Positions 1-11,077 of a stretch of DNA of 64,000 nucleotides are shown piece after piece. Position numbers and translations under genes: made by a program. Source of the stretch: Capsicum annuum. Taxonomy: Eukaryota; Streptophyta; Magnoliopsida; Solanales; Solanaceae. The DNA lies in contig NC_061115.1 in the NCBI RefSeq assembly GCF_002878395.1, positions 210,935,063 through 210,999,062 on the forward strand, in the 5' to 3' direction. The notes under the pieces were generated by a model. That model was not told the DNA's origin and ran no database searches. It worked only from the letters and a program-made list of their open reading frames with translations. How positions within the stretch are numbered: the stretch's first letter is position 1; every line of letters starts with the position of its first letter.

Positions 1-689
1 GCAGAATAATCACCGTCCCAAATATGTGATTGAATCTTAAATTACTAATATTAGCCTGCTCTAGAATCGACTCAATGGTACGTGTTTGAATAGAAGTGCT
101 GAAATTATTAATTAAGAGTTAACATTTTTGGTAAAAATATGTATTATTGGATATATTATTGGGAATGATTGTTTTTCAATAACGGGATATGATGACACAA
201 GCCCAAATGCATTAATCTTTGAAGGTTTATCGGGGTCTTTATCTTTCCGTTCCGGTATACACATATACATGGCTTCAATTGATCTTATTGCTGTTGATTT
301 CTTTCACAACAAATTCATAAGTGGTCAGCGATTCTTGAAAAAAGTATCTTTTATTGCACTTTTTCTTGGTCGATGTCAATCCTTGCTCTTTGGGCTTGAA
401 AATAGCACATTAGTAAACTTGTGTATCCTTTGATACTTGGAAATAGAAAATTCTTGTCATTGTTTTGTCCTTGCATTTTTTATAGACAAATATAGACCTC
501 AACAACATATCAAAGGGTAATCATACAAGTCAGGTCTGGAGAGAACTGACTTAAAATAAAATATTTTTGAGCAGTTTGAAAAAAGAAAAAACATAAATTA
601 AACATAACAACAGTAAAATAATGTGACCCGAAATAAGTGTTATCCGCACATTAAGTAATACATTAATCCACACAAACAAAAAGAAAGTT

Positions 690-1165
690 TTGTTGGTAGA
701 CCATCATCTCAGAGTTAAGAGGTGCCATTTACATTGTTGGAATATTGTGGTAAGGGCTACCATCCACATTTATAGCTACTTGAAACTTGCTATATATTCA
801 AATAAAAATGGACAGCCTAAATTCAATAAAAGTTAAAAAGAATGGCTTATAGCATGTTTGGCTAAACTTTACAGTCGACTTATTTTAATAAATATTTTTT
901 TTGTAAAGAATAATTTTGGACACATATGACAAGTTAAACTTGGTAATCTACTATCTTAGAGTTAACTATATCTATATGGTTGCAATATGGTACTCGTAAA
1001 GGGTACCGTCCACATTTCTAGCTATACTTGGAACTTGCTACATAATTTAAATTAAACGCGCAGAGGCTAAATTCCACATAAAAAATTTAAAAAAGGGCAT
1101 ATTTGGTCAAACTTTTACGATATTCTAATTTTAATAAATATTTTCGTTTGTTAGGTATGCTTTAT
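690..1165. repeat. Degenerate direct repeat, two copies of about 220 bp
   Basis: Segments about 690-905 and 943-1165 share the same order of words: a start near 'atcatctcagagttaa' / 'actatcttagagttaa', then 'ccatccacattt' / 'ccgtccacattt', 'tagctact(t)ga' / 'tagctatacttgga', 'aacttgcta', and an end at 'ttttaataaatattt'. Substitutions and small indels separate the copies, so this is an old tandem duplication of non-coding DNA. Confidence 0.65.
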
Positions 1166-1368
1166 GAAAAAGTACTATACACTAAACAACTCGACATAAA
1201 TGATTCAGAAAAGTAAAGTCCTCATGAGCTTTCCACTTAGTGAAATTTACCTTTAAAATTATTGGCTTCACAACTTTTAATCCGTCGCAATCATATATAT
1301 GTTTGATTTGAACAAGGATATATAGGAAAATGATGATAAAGAATTTTTTATATTCCAGAGAAAAAGCT

Positions 1369-1371
<3 letters not shown>

Positions 1372-1404
<33 letters not shown>
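1372..1404. repeat. Homopolymer G tract, 33 bases
   Basis: An uninterrupted run of 33 G is followed by AGGACT, in surroundings that are otherwise strongly AT-rich. It is long enough for quadruplex formation or polymerase slippage. The exact length is doubtful in any assembly. Confidence 0.9.
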
Positions 1405-1405
<1 letters not shown>

Positions 1406-1574
1406 GGACTATGGTAAGCTATGAATTTCACCCAGTATAGGAGAAAGCTAAATAAAAATTTGTTAAACTTAATAAGGAAACAAATCTAAGCATTCTTTCA
1501 ATTTATTGGACTGGGTCTTTGCTTGGGCCCCTCCATCAATCTAAAGTTATGGACCGTGTTTTGAGATCTCATTA

Positions 1575-1583
1575 TTAATAAAA
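1575..1583. repeat. Left target-site duplication of the MULE
   Basis: TTAATAAAA lies immediately outside the left terminal repeat and is repeated perfectly at 11069-11077. Nine bases is the hallmark TSD length of Mutator-like elements. Confidence 0.85.
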
Positions 1584-1665
1584 GGGAAAAAAACGTATCT
1601 AGTATTCCTTAGATAGGAAATCACAAATTATAGCAAAACTTTCTTTTTATCAAGGTATAGCAAAT
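1584..1665 (+). repeat. Left terminal inverted repeat of the MULE
   Basis: It aligns with the reverse complement of the right end: 'aaatcacaaattatagcaa' at 1618 against 'aaataacaaattttagcaa'. The outermost bases are GGGAAA on the left and GAGGAAA on the right. A second 'atagcaaat' word also occurs near 1656. The inner limit cannot be fixed by eye. Confidence 0.7.
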
Positions 1666-2584
1666 ATTATTGAAAAAAAATTTTAAAAAATGTTTTTTTC
1701 TTTTAATAAATTAAAAAAAAATATCAATTATATACATGGAAAAAAATATTCTTCTACCAAAAAAAAAAGGATGTCAGTTATTGTCAGATATCTATATCAC
1801 CTTAAATATCTCATTAAACGATTTTCATATAATTAATAAAGATCTTAAACATATAATTCAAAGGATTCTCTTCTCAAAATCAGAAAATTTCAGTTTCTTG
1901 TAATTCTTCGTTTATTCTTGTTACACATTTCTATTTTTATGTTTGGAAATGATCAATTTAATGGAAGTTGAAAGGGTACATTCGTTGCTTGTTATGCATG
2001 GAGGAAGATGGAATGTTAATGATATGCTAATTGTTATTTGATTTAGTAGTTTATTATGATTAGTTGTGTTGCTCGTTTTGTAGAAATAAGATAGCAGTTT
2101 CAATCTGATTGTGATGTCGTATGGTGCATTTGGTTGATGCTTTGAATGATATTTTATTCATTCACAGAATGTTAACAATCTGATTGGCGTCGGTAAATTA
2201 TTGTAATGGGTTGATGATTTTTTTTTTTTTTTTGTATATACACGTCAAATGTTTGATAGTATTTTGTTGTAATCTATGAACTTTGTAAAAGAGTAATTGT
2301 GAACCTTTTATGGCAGTTACAGATAGTGGTTTGTGAAATTTTTTAAAATGTTGATGGTATGATATTGTTCTTAAAGTTTATCAAAAGCATTTTGCTTTGA
2401 TTTGTTATGTTTCTCATGCTTCAGAGATAAGATTGTGCTTTCAAAATTGTTATGATAACGTATGCAGCATTTGATGTTTATGTTGAATATGTTGAAGTTT
2501 GTGCATTTATTTAGAATGTTGAAATTATGAAATTGTATCCAATGATGTAAGGAGGTTTGTGTATTTATTTGGAATATTGAATTT
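1666..2584. other. MULE 5' subterminal region
   Basis: This is AT-rich, non-coding DNA between the left TIR and the first ATG of the transposase. It may hold the promoter and 5' leader of the transposase gene. No domain or clear TATA assignment can be made. Confidence 0.4.
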
Positions 2585-3862
2585 ATGAAATTATTGTTGA
2601 AAATAGGTCAATTGATTATTCATAATGAAATTTGTATTATGCTTATAGGTAGACATAGAGACTTTGCTATAGATGGGATAATGTATGCTGCAGATACAAA
2701 GTATAAAAGATTGGTTGCTGTAATAACAAAACAATTGAAGATTAATATTAATTCTACAAAAATTGACATTAAGTTTTTAGTAAATGATAGATGTCCACTA
2801 ATGCTCATACATAATGACACTGAAGTAATGGTGTATCTAGATAAAAAAAAAAGTAATGAGGATTTTTTTGCTAGGTATCCATTGTATGTGACAACAACTG
2901 ATATATCAATGGTTGTTAACGAAAATTTTGAACAGTCTGATATTTGTGTTGGTAACAACATGAATATTGAATCAAATCTGGATCAACAGAATTTAAACTC
3001 CAGAAATTCAGTTTGGTTGATTGAATTAACTCCAGATGATGAAATCATGGATGAAGATAGAATTGAAATAATTGAAGAAGTTACCAATCCGATAATTGAA
3101 GTAAATCAGCGTTACATCAATAAAGAAACACTTTCACATGTTATAGATTTGCGCACTTTCTTGCATTAGTTTACATTTTGAACTGAGAGGTCTAATGCAA
3201 AGAGGTACAGGCTATTCCAGCTTACAACTTAAATTCTTAAAAGAGTATATTTCTATGGGATTTTGTTTGTATGTTCTATATTTCTTTGTTTATTTCTAAA
3301 CATTTTAAACAGCTACTACCTAGTTTGTCATGTGGATGAATGTGCATGGTTTCTAAGATCTTCAAGTACAAATAATACAAAGATTTTCATAATAAGGAAT
3401 TACTATGAAATACATATATGTTCGACATGAGATCAAATTTATGCAAGACGCCAAGGAATGACAAAGGTTATTGCTGGTTTGGTGTTGCCTAATTTGATAA
3501 ACACTAATAGAATATACACACCAAATAATGTTGCTGCTGATATGTTAAGACAATATGGTGTGTCCTTAAACTATACTCAAGAATGGTGTGCAAAGGAACT
3601 AGCATTTAAGATGTTGCGTGGTGATCCAACCGAATCATATCAAGAACTTCCAGGTTATTTGTACATTTTGGGAAAACAGTATCCTGAATCAGTTATTAGT
3701 TGGGAAAAAACAGAAGAAAATCATTTCTTGTATGCTTTTGTGGCGTTGGATGCTTCAATACGTGGATGGGAGTATTGCAGACCTATAATTGTTGTTGATG
3801 GTGTTAGGCTAAAATCTCTTATGGTGGGACAATTCTAATTGCAAGCACATTAGATCCAGGAG

Positions 3863-3969
3863 GTAACAAAGTACTATTTTATTCATTAATTTTCAGGCAT
3901 AATTTATTTTTTTTAGAAATAGTGTGTTAATTTTTTTATAGTATGATATCAGTATGATTTTGTATGCAG
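3863..3969 (+). other. Putative intron in MULE transposase
   Basis: A GTAACA donor follows 'ccaggag', and a TATGCAG acceptor precedes 'gtcatatatta'. Joining them restores the family-typical LDPGG/HILPLAYA reading across the gap. Confidence 0.6.
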
Positions 3970-4580
3970 GTCATATATTACCCCTTGCTTATGCATTGGT
4001 TGATTCTAAAAATATAGCATCTTGAACATGATTTTTTGAGAAATTTAGAGAAGCTTTTGGAGAAAGAAATAACATGTGTATCGTGTTAGACAAAAATGAC
4101 AGCATCTGGAAAGCAACATCGACAGTCTATCCGAATCTGTCGCACCATGCTTGTATTTGGCATTTATGGGGGAATATTAAGACGAATTTTTGTAAGAAAG
4201 TTGATGAGCTGCATATGTTATTTTTTGCAATGGCGAAGGCATATACACTTCAAAAATTTGAAGTGTTAATGGGGAGAGTCGACCAAATTGACAGAAGAGT
4301 GAGGGTGTATTTGTACGAAATTGGCTATCATAAATGGGCAAGGGTTCATTCTACAGTAAAGCGTACTTGGACTCTAACATCAAATATTGCTGAATCCATA
4401 AACAATACAAACAGGAAAGTCAGAAGGTTACCTGTTATTTCTGTGTTGGATTTCATGAGGCTAACTGTTGAATCGTGGAATGCAAAAAGTAACAAGGAGG
4501 AAAAAAATACATTGACAGTGCTAACAAAAAGATATAATGATATTCTCAATGATAACAAGCAAGAATCACAAAATATGATG

Positions 4581-4715
4581 GTATGTTTATATTTTAATTA
4601 TATTACAATCTTGAATAAATTTCTTAAAAGACTATTGTTCTTTGATTTGTTAATTTTATTTTACTGATAATGTTTTAAACTGCAAACATGTTCTAACCAA
4701 TAACATTTATTGTAG
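4581..4715 (+). other. Putative intron in MULE transposase
   Basis: A GTATGT donor follows 'aatatgatg' and an acceptor TTGTAG precedes 'gtaagaggttcagac'. The segment between is AT-rich and full of stops. Splicing brings the SWIM exon into frame with the catalytic domain. Confidence 0.6.
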
Positions 4716-5156
4716 GTAAGAGGTTCAGACGAATTTTTGCATACAGTTACTACTGGAGTTAAAAGGTTTGTTATATGCTTGCGAAGTAGAAAATGTAGTT
4801 GTGGTCGATTTCAATTAGATGAGATACCTTACTCACATGCAATGACGGTTATTACATATAGTAACCAACATGGAGAAGACCATTGCTTTGCATACTACAA
4901 CAATAAAAATTTTAAGGATGCTTATGCTATACCAGTTGAGCCTTTTCCTTGTGAGAGTACGTGGAATATACCTCAAGAAGTCTTGGATGAAATTGTATTA
5001 CCGCCTGATTCTAAAAGACCACTCGGACGTCCATGTTATGAGAGGTGGAAAGCACCAAATGAAGATAAGTGCAAAAGAGCCAATGTTATATGTAGTAACT
5101 GCCATAGAGAAGGACACAACAGGAAAACATACCATAAATATGATCCTCCCGTTTAA

Positions 5157-5830
5157 GAACTTTTATTTTAGAGTATTTTTCAAGTATGATTTTGTTTTGT
5201 TTTTTGGATATTTTAAATAAACAATGCAACTTATCTTTATGTAAAATATTTTGGTGCTCATTTTCAACTTTATATTGGTGTTTTATAAACATATATATGT
5301 TGTGAAAAAAAAAAAAACAAGTTGATATCAAATATGTTGAATGAGGTGAAATACAAAAGAAGTGTTAACGTATCATAACATTATATAAGTGTACAAATAT
5401 ATTGATTAAAAAGGAGAAGATTTTTTTTTATATCAGCTATTATAGTATTATAATAATACAACAGTAAAGATCATCAAAAATAGTTAAGAACTAAAAAATA
5501 AATGTATATGTGTATTAGCGGAAATCCTATATGATGAAATTTAACAAAATGATATCGATTTCATTGAGCGAGTTTAAATACGAAATAACTGTTAAAAGTA
5601 TCAAAACATCATACATGAAAATCAATACAAAAAGATATCGATGTATGATGAAATCACGTATGATGAAATAAAAAAAAATGATATCGATTTCATTGAATGA
5701 GTTGAAATATGAAATAACTGTTAACAATACCAAAACATCATACATAAAAATCAAAACTAAACTTTGTTCATACCAACAAGTTAAAAAAGACCACACTAAC
5801 AATCTCCAAGCAATATTAAATATAAAATGC
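5157..5830. other. Spacer between the convergent MULE genes
   Basis: This is non-coding, AT-rich DNA where the 3' ends of transposase (+) and protease-like gene (-) face each other. It includes a tandem repeat (5530-5760) and a weaker third copy near 5320-5370. Confidence 0.6.
5530..5760. repeat. Tandem direct repeat, about 129-bp period, two copies
   Basis: Copies begin at 'tatgatgaaat' (5530 and 5659). Each runs through 'atgatatcgatttcattga', 'gaaataactgttaa' and 'aaaacatcatacat'. A more diverged copy ('gttgatatcaaatatgttgaatgagg...gtgttaac') lies at about 5320-5370. The position is exactly between the two convergent MULE genes. Confidence 0.75.
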
Positions 5831-8800
5831 CTATCTATTTCTAGTTTTTGTAGTGACAACTGGACTAACAACGTCTCTCAATATCTTTGGATCACCTAGT
5901 CTGCTTGTAAAATTGCCTGTCAGCTCGCTTTCGCTTATAGCATCATCGTTTTGCTTTTTTCTGGCATAATCCCAAAGTAACGCACCATATCTCATACGAT
6001 GGTTGGTAGCATTAAACATGTTGGTTGAAATATCAAACAATCCATGACTGATAAACTCAAAAAATGCACACGTATACATACCGCAATCACGGTAAAAACA
6101 ATAATACAAAAATTTAGTACATTACTATATATAGTTATAAAATTGTAATCCAAATAATATAAATATACATATTTAGACTGTGAAGCCTGTTGAGGAATGT
6201 TCCTTACAATAACATACTTAAGTGGATCGGTCATGGACTTGTTAATGTATGCAGACTCTCTATCCCAACAAATATCAGCTCGTTTACCATAAAAGTCAGT
6301 GGCAAACAAAAATAACGGTATGATGGTAGCACGTGATTGGACATGTTGATGAACATTCTTGGTGTTCAGAGTACATCCAATAAATGAATCATACACATAT
6401 AGACACAAGTGTCTAATGCGAAACAAAATCCTAATCCAATGGAATGATTCACTAACATTAACTGGAATAATGATGTTGTCCACAGTATCCCAAGATACAT
6501 TCTCAAGTATCTTAAACCCCCTAATATACTGACCAACATAGTGTTCAGGAGAGATGTATCTCATATCCTTCTTCGCACCCAATCACTGTTGCTCAATTGC
6601 ACAAACCCACTTAATGAACCAAACATCAGTTGTGGTATATGTTATCGGCTTCATCGTACTATACTTTACTTTTTTTCGTAAATAGTACATGATAAAATCT
6701 ACATGCTGTTTTAAAGAGAGACAAAATAGTAATGAGCAGAAATTCATTTTAAAGAATACATATTTGTTACAAATAGTTATACAATAGTTGAAAAGAGCAT
6801 GCACATACAACCAAAGTTTTGTGAATGAATATAGGTATCATTCATAGGATACTACCAAAGTTTTCTTGCATGATGATATTACCATGTTATTTCATTAAAT
6901 AATGAGTTGTTCATCTGTACTATAATATGCTAGTCTACTTTCATTATTCATTAAATATTACTGCAATCATGGACTTTTTATAACATTTGAATCCACTGCA
7001 TATACAAACTATGACAGAAAATGCCTTCAAAATTAATTTCTCTTCAATATATCATATTATACACAAACAGACATACACTTTTATAATGACACTTATAGAA
7101 CGTTAAAATAACTATACAATTCCTTTTTTATCCAGATATTAGCCATACACATACACAATATATACTATATGAAGTTTGTATTAAATTAGATTTGAAAGAT
7201 ACCTAATCGTACTATGGACGATCAGTGTGAATCATTGTAAGAAACCAACCCTTCTTATCAATTTTCAATCCACCAAGCTCAAATTCAGAATTTATGATGA
7301 CATCTTGAGCATTGTTTTTTGTATTCCTATGATTATTAAATAAAACATAATATTTATATATGATATTATACATTAAACTGTTGAATGTATGAATTAGTAC
7401 ATTAGTACATAAGGTAAAAAATAAATCGTTACCTTTCTCGCACTTTCTTCACATAACATCAATCTGTAAATTAGTCAATCAGTATATCTGGAACCTCAAA
7501 TCCAACATAGTCTTCAAATGGATGTTTTTTGTTAAAGTAAATGATGGATTTTTCATGGGTAGAACCATAATGTTGGTGCATTATCAGTGGAGATTTATCA
7601 AAGCTGACCGGTGATAAAATTTGGGATTCGGATTTCGGTGTTTCAAGCTTCCTAAATGTAGGTTCTAGTGCGATCAGCTGTGACTCAGTAAAAAATGGTA
7701 ATTCCAAAGGAGAAAGATTATTGCTTGATTTTGCACCACCAATGTCACCACACACTATACATATAAATACATTCAAAAAAGTCATATAGAGATCAGTTTG
7801 TTACATTTATAATATAGAACTCTATGTATTAAGGATTAACAAATTAATATCAAGTTAATGTCACATTACCATCCATTTCAAAAGCGATATCACAAGACAA
7901 TTCATCCTTCACTTTGATAGGTTCATTAGAAATTTGTTCACATGTCTTGCTTTCATTTGGTGTTTGCAATAAATTATCCACAGACCGTGAATCATTCTTC
8001 TAATAATCATAAAAAATAAAATTAACTTTTGAAAATAAATCCAAATAAAATTGTAAAAAACTTTACAATGCATACCCGATCTTCATTGAATTCATCAGAC
8101 TTGATTCTTGTAGATCTTAGTTCATTCAAAATAGTCTTGACAGACTCAGCAACATATTTTTTACCTCCGTAAACTGCTTATCAACCTACTCATAATGCAA
8201 TAATGGATGTAATAATTTCATGTAAAATAATATATTCTGTATAAGTTAAAATCAATTAAACTAATTAAACTTTACTACTGACCTTTTTATGATTATTAGA
8301 TATTTCATCAAGAAACTGTACATACATAAACATATAAATTTAATAACAACATGCGTATGACCTGTACGTTCATACTCATATAAATATAATATCAAAAGAA
8401 AACACACCTTTTTCTAAAATTTCAACATTTCAGCTCGAACCTAGAACATACATGGTATATGTATAGTATATATAGTAGGTAAATTCATAATCAAAATTTA
8501 AAAATTTTAATTGAATAAGTGATTACGATATTTATGTTTTATATTTACCAATTCGTTCTTCATATCAAAGATTTGTTCGTCTTTCACATTTGATGATGAA
8601 TTTTTTTCATCATCGACATATGGATGAACAAAGTTGTCTTGCTCTTGATGAACGAAACTATCTTGATGTATTGTAAGAAGATTGTACTTTACCATTTCCT
8701 CATCGGTAAAGGCAATATCTTTGAATTGATACTAGTATAAAAAAAATGAGTTAGTTTAAATAGATAACAAGTATAAAATGAGAATAAAATAGATATTGAT

Positions 8801-10110
8801 TTAGAATTAAAGCTAATGTATAGAAGTGTAGTTGAGATTACTTCATTGCTAGAATGCTTAAACATTATTGTCTTCAAATGCTCATTAAAAATGAGATCCT
8901 CCGATGACCTTCAATTTAGAATTCGAGGACTCATAACTGATTCACTTCGAATCGCAACAGCTTTGTCCATGTTCAAACAACATTCATAAAACCATATTTG
9001 AAGAGCCAAATGAAATCCACCAAAGGTAAATGATGAGAGACTCGTCTTCAAACCATGACTATTAGATTTATACGACATTCTAAAGCACCCATTGCCCCAA
9101 TCATAATTCAAGTACTCACAAGATTCAACTAGATCAAAATAAAATTTTGATATATAATTCCTTGGCAAATCAGGAATTAAGAACCAGATTATGAAATAAA
9201 CCATACCAATTTCATACAGATTATCTTCTTAAAAAAATTGTCATTCGCAATAAAATCAGTATAGAAATCACTTCTCTTCACCTTTTCAATACCAGGATAA
9301 TACTTAGACATAAGCTTGTTCAGAAGTTTGGAATCTGAATAAAAATCACCTTTTTTGTCAAACCTTAAACCAGTTTCAACACAAAATTCTCTCTTACCAA
9401 AATGCAACAAATTGCCATTCAACCTAAAGATGAACAAATCATCTCTGTTATTCTCCGTCTCAGCTTGCAATAAATTTCAAAGAAGTTGGGGCTGGACTTT
9501 AAGCTGTTGAATCTTCAAAAAGTGTCTGAAGGGAGAATTTTCAAATCTTTCAAAGTGCTCTTTTTTCCATCTTAACATAAGATCAGCGAAAACATCAACC
9601 TTAATATATGATGCCCAATGACTGTATGTTTTTCGCTCCTACATACATTTATAAATACAAAAATAATAACATAAAAATACAACAATATTTAGCTTTTGAT
9701 AGTTGGAAGACGATCTTTTAATTGATGCAACAACCATACATTTTAAGTAATAGCATAATTTATACAAATTTTGAACTAACTAAAGCAACAATCAAATACT
9801 TTTTAATAAACAAAAATTAACTAATTATTATTATGAAACAAAAATTGTATGAATATTCTGTAAAAACAACATAAAAATCATATGACCTTTTTAAAATTAG
9901 AAATCAAGATGATAAGAAAAAAATATACAATTTTTTTTTTTGTAAAAAAAAACTTATACAGAAAAAAAATCATACCTTGCAAACTTTTCGAGGATTTTCG
10001 TTGGACACATTCTTTACATTTTTTTCTTAGCCCTAGCCCTTGTTACTCGAGAAGGTGCTTCTCCTCCACACTTGAGTTTTTTTGAGTAATGGAATCTCAT
10101 CCTCAAAATC
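5831..10110 (-). pseudogene. DUF1985 + Ulp1/C48 SUMO-protease-like gene of the MULE
   Basis: Read from right to left. The N-terminal piece around 10100-9976 has an Arg-rich RVTRARAKKK stretch. A long exon at about 9641-8840 carries the DUF1985 signature (FIFRLNGNLLHFGKREFCVE and FGGFHLALQIW). Short exons follow near 8695-8507, 8170-7870, 7785-7471 and 7330-7200. The C48 peptidase region is at 6700-5831. Of the cysteine-protease residues I can see His in SFHWIRI, Asp in YVYDSF, Gln in NIPQQ and Cys in DCGMY. Family members cleave SUMO-like conjugates, and their role for the transposon is unknown. Decay: in-frame stops near 10010, 9475, 9230, 8915 and 6585, small frameshifts, and no clear AG acceptor ahead of the DCG exon. 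Confidence 0.82.
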
Positions 10111-10980
10111 GGAGTCCGACACTTGTTCTCTGTCCTCTATCCAAATTCTTTCTCCTATAATTCCTATTATCTTGAGGAATCTCAACCCTTTTTCTCAAAT
10201 TTAGCTACTTCGATGCTTCATGAACAAAGGAGACTTCAATTTTGTCGGGCAAACACTGATTTTAATGCTTGTTGTGAGACTCACTTTCAACAACTTTTTT
10301 TACACTTCGATAGAGGAGAAGGAGTGAAACAACCTAAATCAAACGAAGGTCTCGAAATTTGAATGGGTCTACTATTTTTAATTATTCTAGGACTTCTACG
10401 TGAAGGAGTAGAATCGAATTTTGGTTTAGATATCATGCACAATAGAGAATTCAGAAAACAAATATATCAGTTTCGTATTTTTTGGGACAAAAGATGAATG
10501 TTAACTATGAAACCCAGAATTTTCAACTAAGAAGATGAGTATAATATCGCCAATATGAAACTCTTTTTTACAATCTTGTATTTTCAAGAAGAAAATATGC
10601 ATATTTTATAAAGACACAAGTTTCAAGAAAGTTTTTAAAGGGTTGAGTGTTATAATGGAGAAAGGAAAAGGTGACGTTGATTGTTATAATAGAGAATGGA
10701 GAGAGAGAACACGTATATCTTCTTTCAATATATTGGAACACACAATCTTCTAATATATTTATCTTCTTCCAATAATAAATTTATCTGATAAGTAAGAGTA
10801 TAATATTTTAAATAAAAGATAATTAACATATATTTACCATAATTATCAGTACACAATTTAAGAAAAATATTAATTACAATCCTTAAAAAAAAGTAACTAA
10901 TTTTACATTTAATAATTAGAAACAATTTCTGAAAATATACTTTAAAAAGTTATCTCTTTTAATAAGTTGCTATAACTTGT
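10111..10980. other. MULE 3' subterminal region
   Basis: Mostly non-coding AT-rich sequence between the first exon of the protease-like gene and the right TIR. The + strand open frame at 10123-10362 looks like antisense of the leader or N-terminus of that gene rather than a gene. Confidence 0.4.
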
Positions 10981-11068
10981 AAGTAATTTGCTATTATTGT
11001 AATTATCTAAAAGTGTTGCTAAAATTTGTTATTTTAGATCTAATAATACTATGAAGAATAATTTCCTC
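10981..11068 (-). repeat. Right terminal inverted repeat of the MULE
   Basis: The reverse complement begins GAGGAAATTATT and continues with 'agtatta', 'ttagatctaaaataacaaa' and 'tagcaacactttt'. It matches the left end at 1584-1665 with substitutions and one- to three-base indels. Confidence 0.7.
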
Positions 11069-11077
11069 TTAATAAAA
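11069..11077. repeat. Right target-site duplication of the MULE
   Basis: TTAATAAAA is identical to 1575-1583. The pre-insertion site would have read '...ctcattaTTAATAAAAtggtctac...'. Confidence 0.85.

Larger units (their letters stand above)
1..1574. other. AT-rich intergenic DNA, no gene recognised
   Basis: No convincing coding region is seen. The open frame at 128-433 (+) begins at TTG and has no recognisable domain. On the opposite strand about 50 codons around 150-300 read openly but contain no motif I know. The stretch holds a degenerate direct repeat (690-1165) and a long G run (1372-1404), and ends at the target duplication of the MULE. Confidence 0.5.
2585..5156 (+). pseudogene. mudrA-like: MURA-type MULE transposase, decayed
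   Basis: Four segments are recognisable. The first, 2585-3169, gives an N-terminal region of 194 codons. The second, about 3310-3862, holds the end of the MuDR-type domain (HVDECAWFLR...) and the start of the catalytic domain (VVDGVRLKS). The third, 3970-4580, contains LDKNDSIWKA and the C-x2-H motif CIWH. The fourth, 4716-5156, contains a SWIM finger and a zinc knuckle. Plausible introns are 3863-3969 (GT..AG) and 4581-4715 (GT..AG). Lesions: a frameshift near 3820 just after the first catalytic Asp, stops near 4021-4030, SWIM Cys to Tyr (PYSH for the usual PCPH), and the last zinc-knuckle Cys to Tyr (GHNRKTY). The family cuts and joins DNA at element ends in the nucleus. This copy is unlikely to be active. 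Confidence 0.88.
1584..11068. mobile_element. Complete Mutator-like transposon (MULE) with MURA and Ulp1-like genes
   Basis: A 9485-bp element starts GGGAAAAAAACG and ends ...AATTTCCTC, flanked by the perfect 9-bp duplication TTAATAAAA. Reading inward, the two ends match over at least 60 bp with indels. Shared words include AGTATT, TTAGAT, ACAAATT, TAGCAA and ACTTT, so the TIRs are real but degenerate. Inside are a MURA-type transposase on + (2585-5156) and a DUF1985/Ulp1-protease-like gene on - (about 10100-5831), which converge on a repeat-rich spacer. This layout is that of plant MULEs that carry a Ulp1-like protease gene (Kaonashi/KI-MULE type). Both genes have stops or lost ligands, so the copy is probably not autonomous. 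Confidence 0.88.

Noticed and set aside
128..433. 101-codon open frame (+) near the left edge
   Set aside because: It starts at TTG, has no domain and ordinary AT-rich composition. I could not support it as a gene on either strand.
2620..2961. 113-codon minus-strand open frame over the MULE transposase N-terminus
   Set aside because: It is a shadow of the + strand coding region, with no motif of its own.
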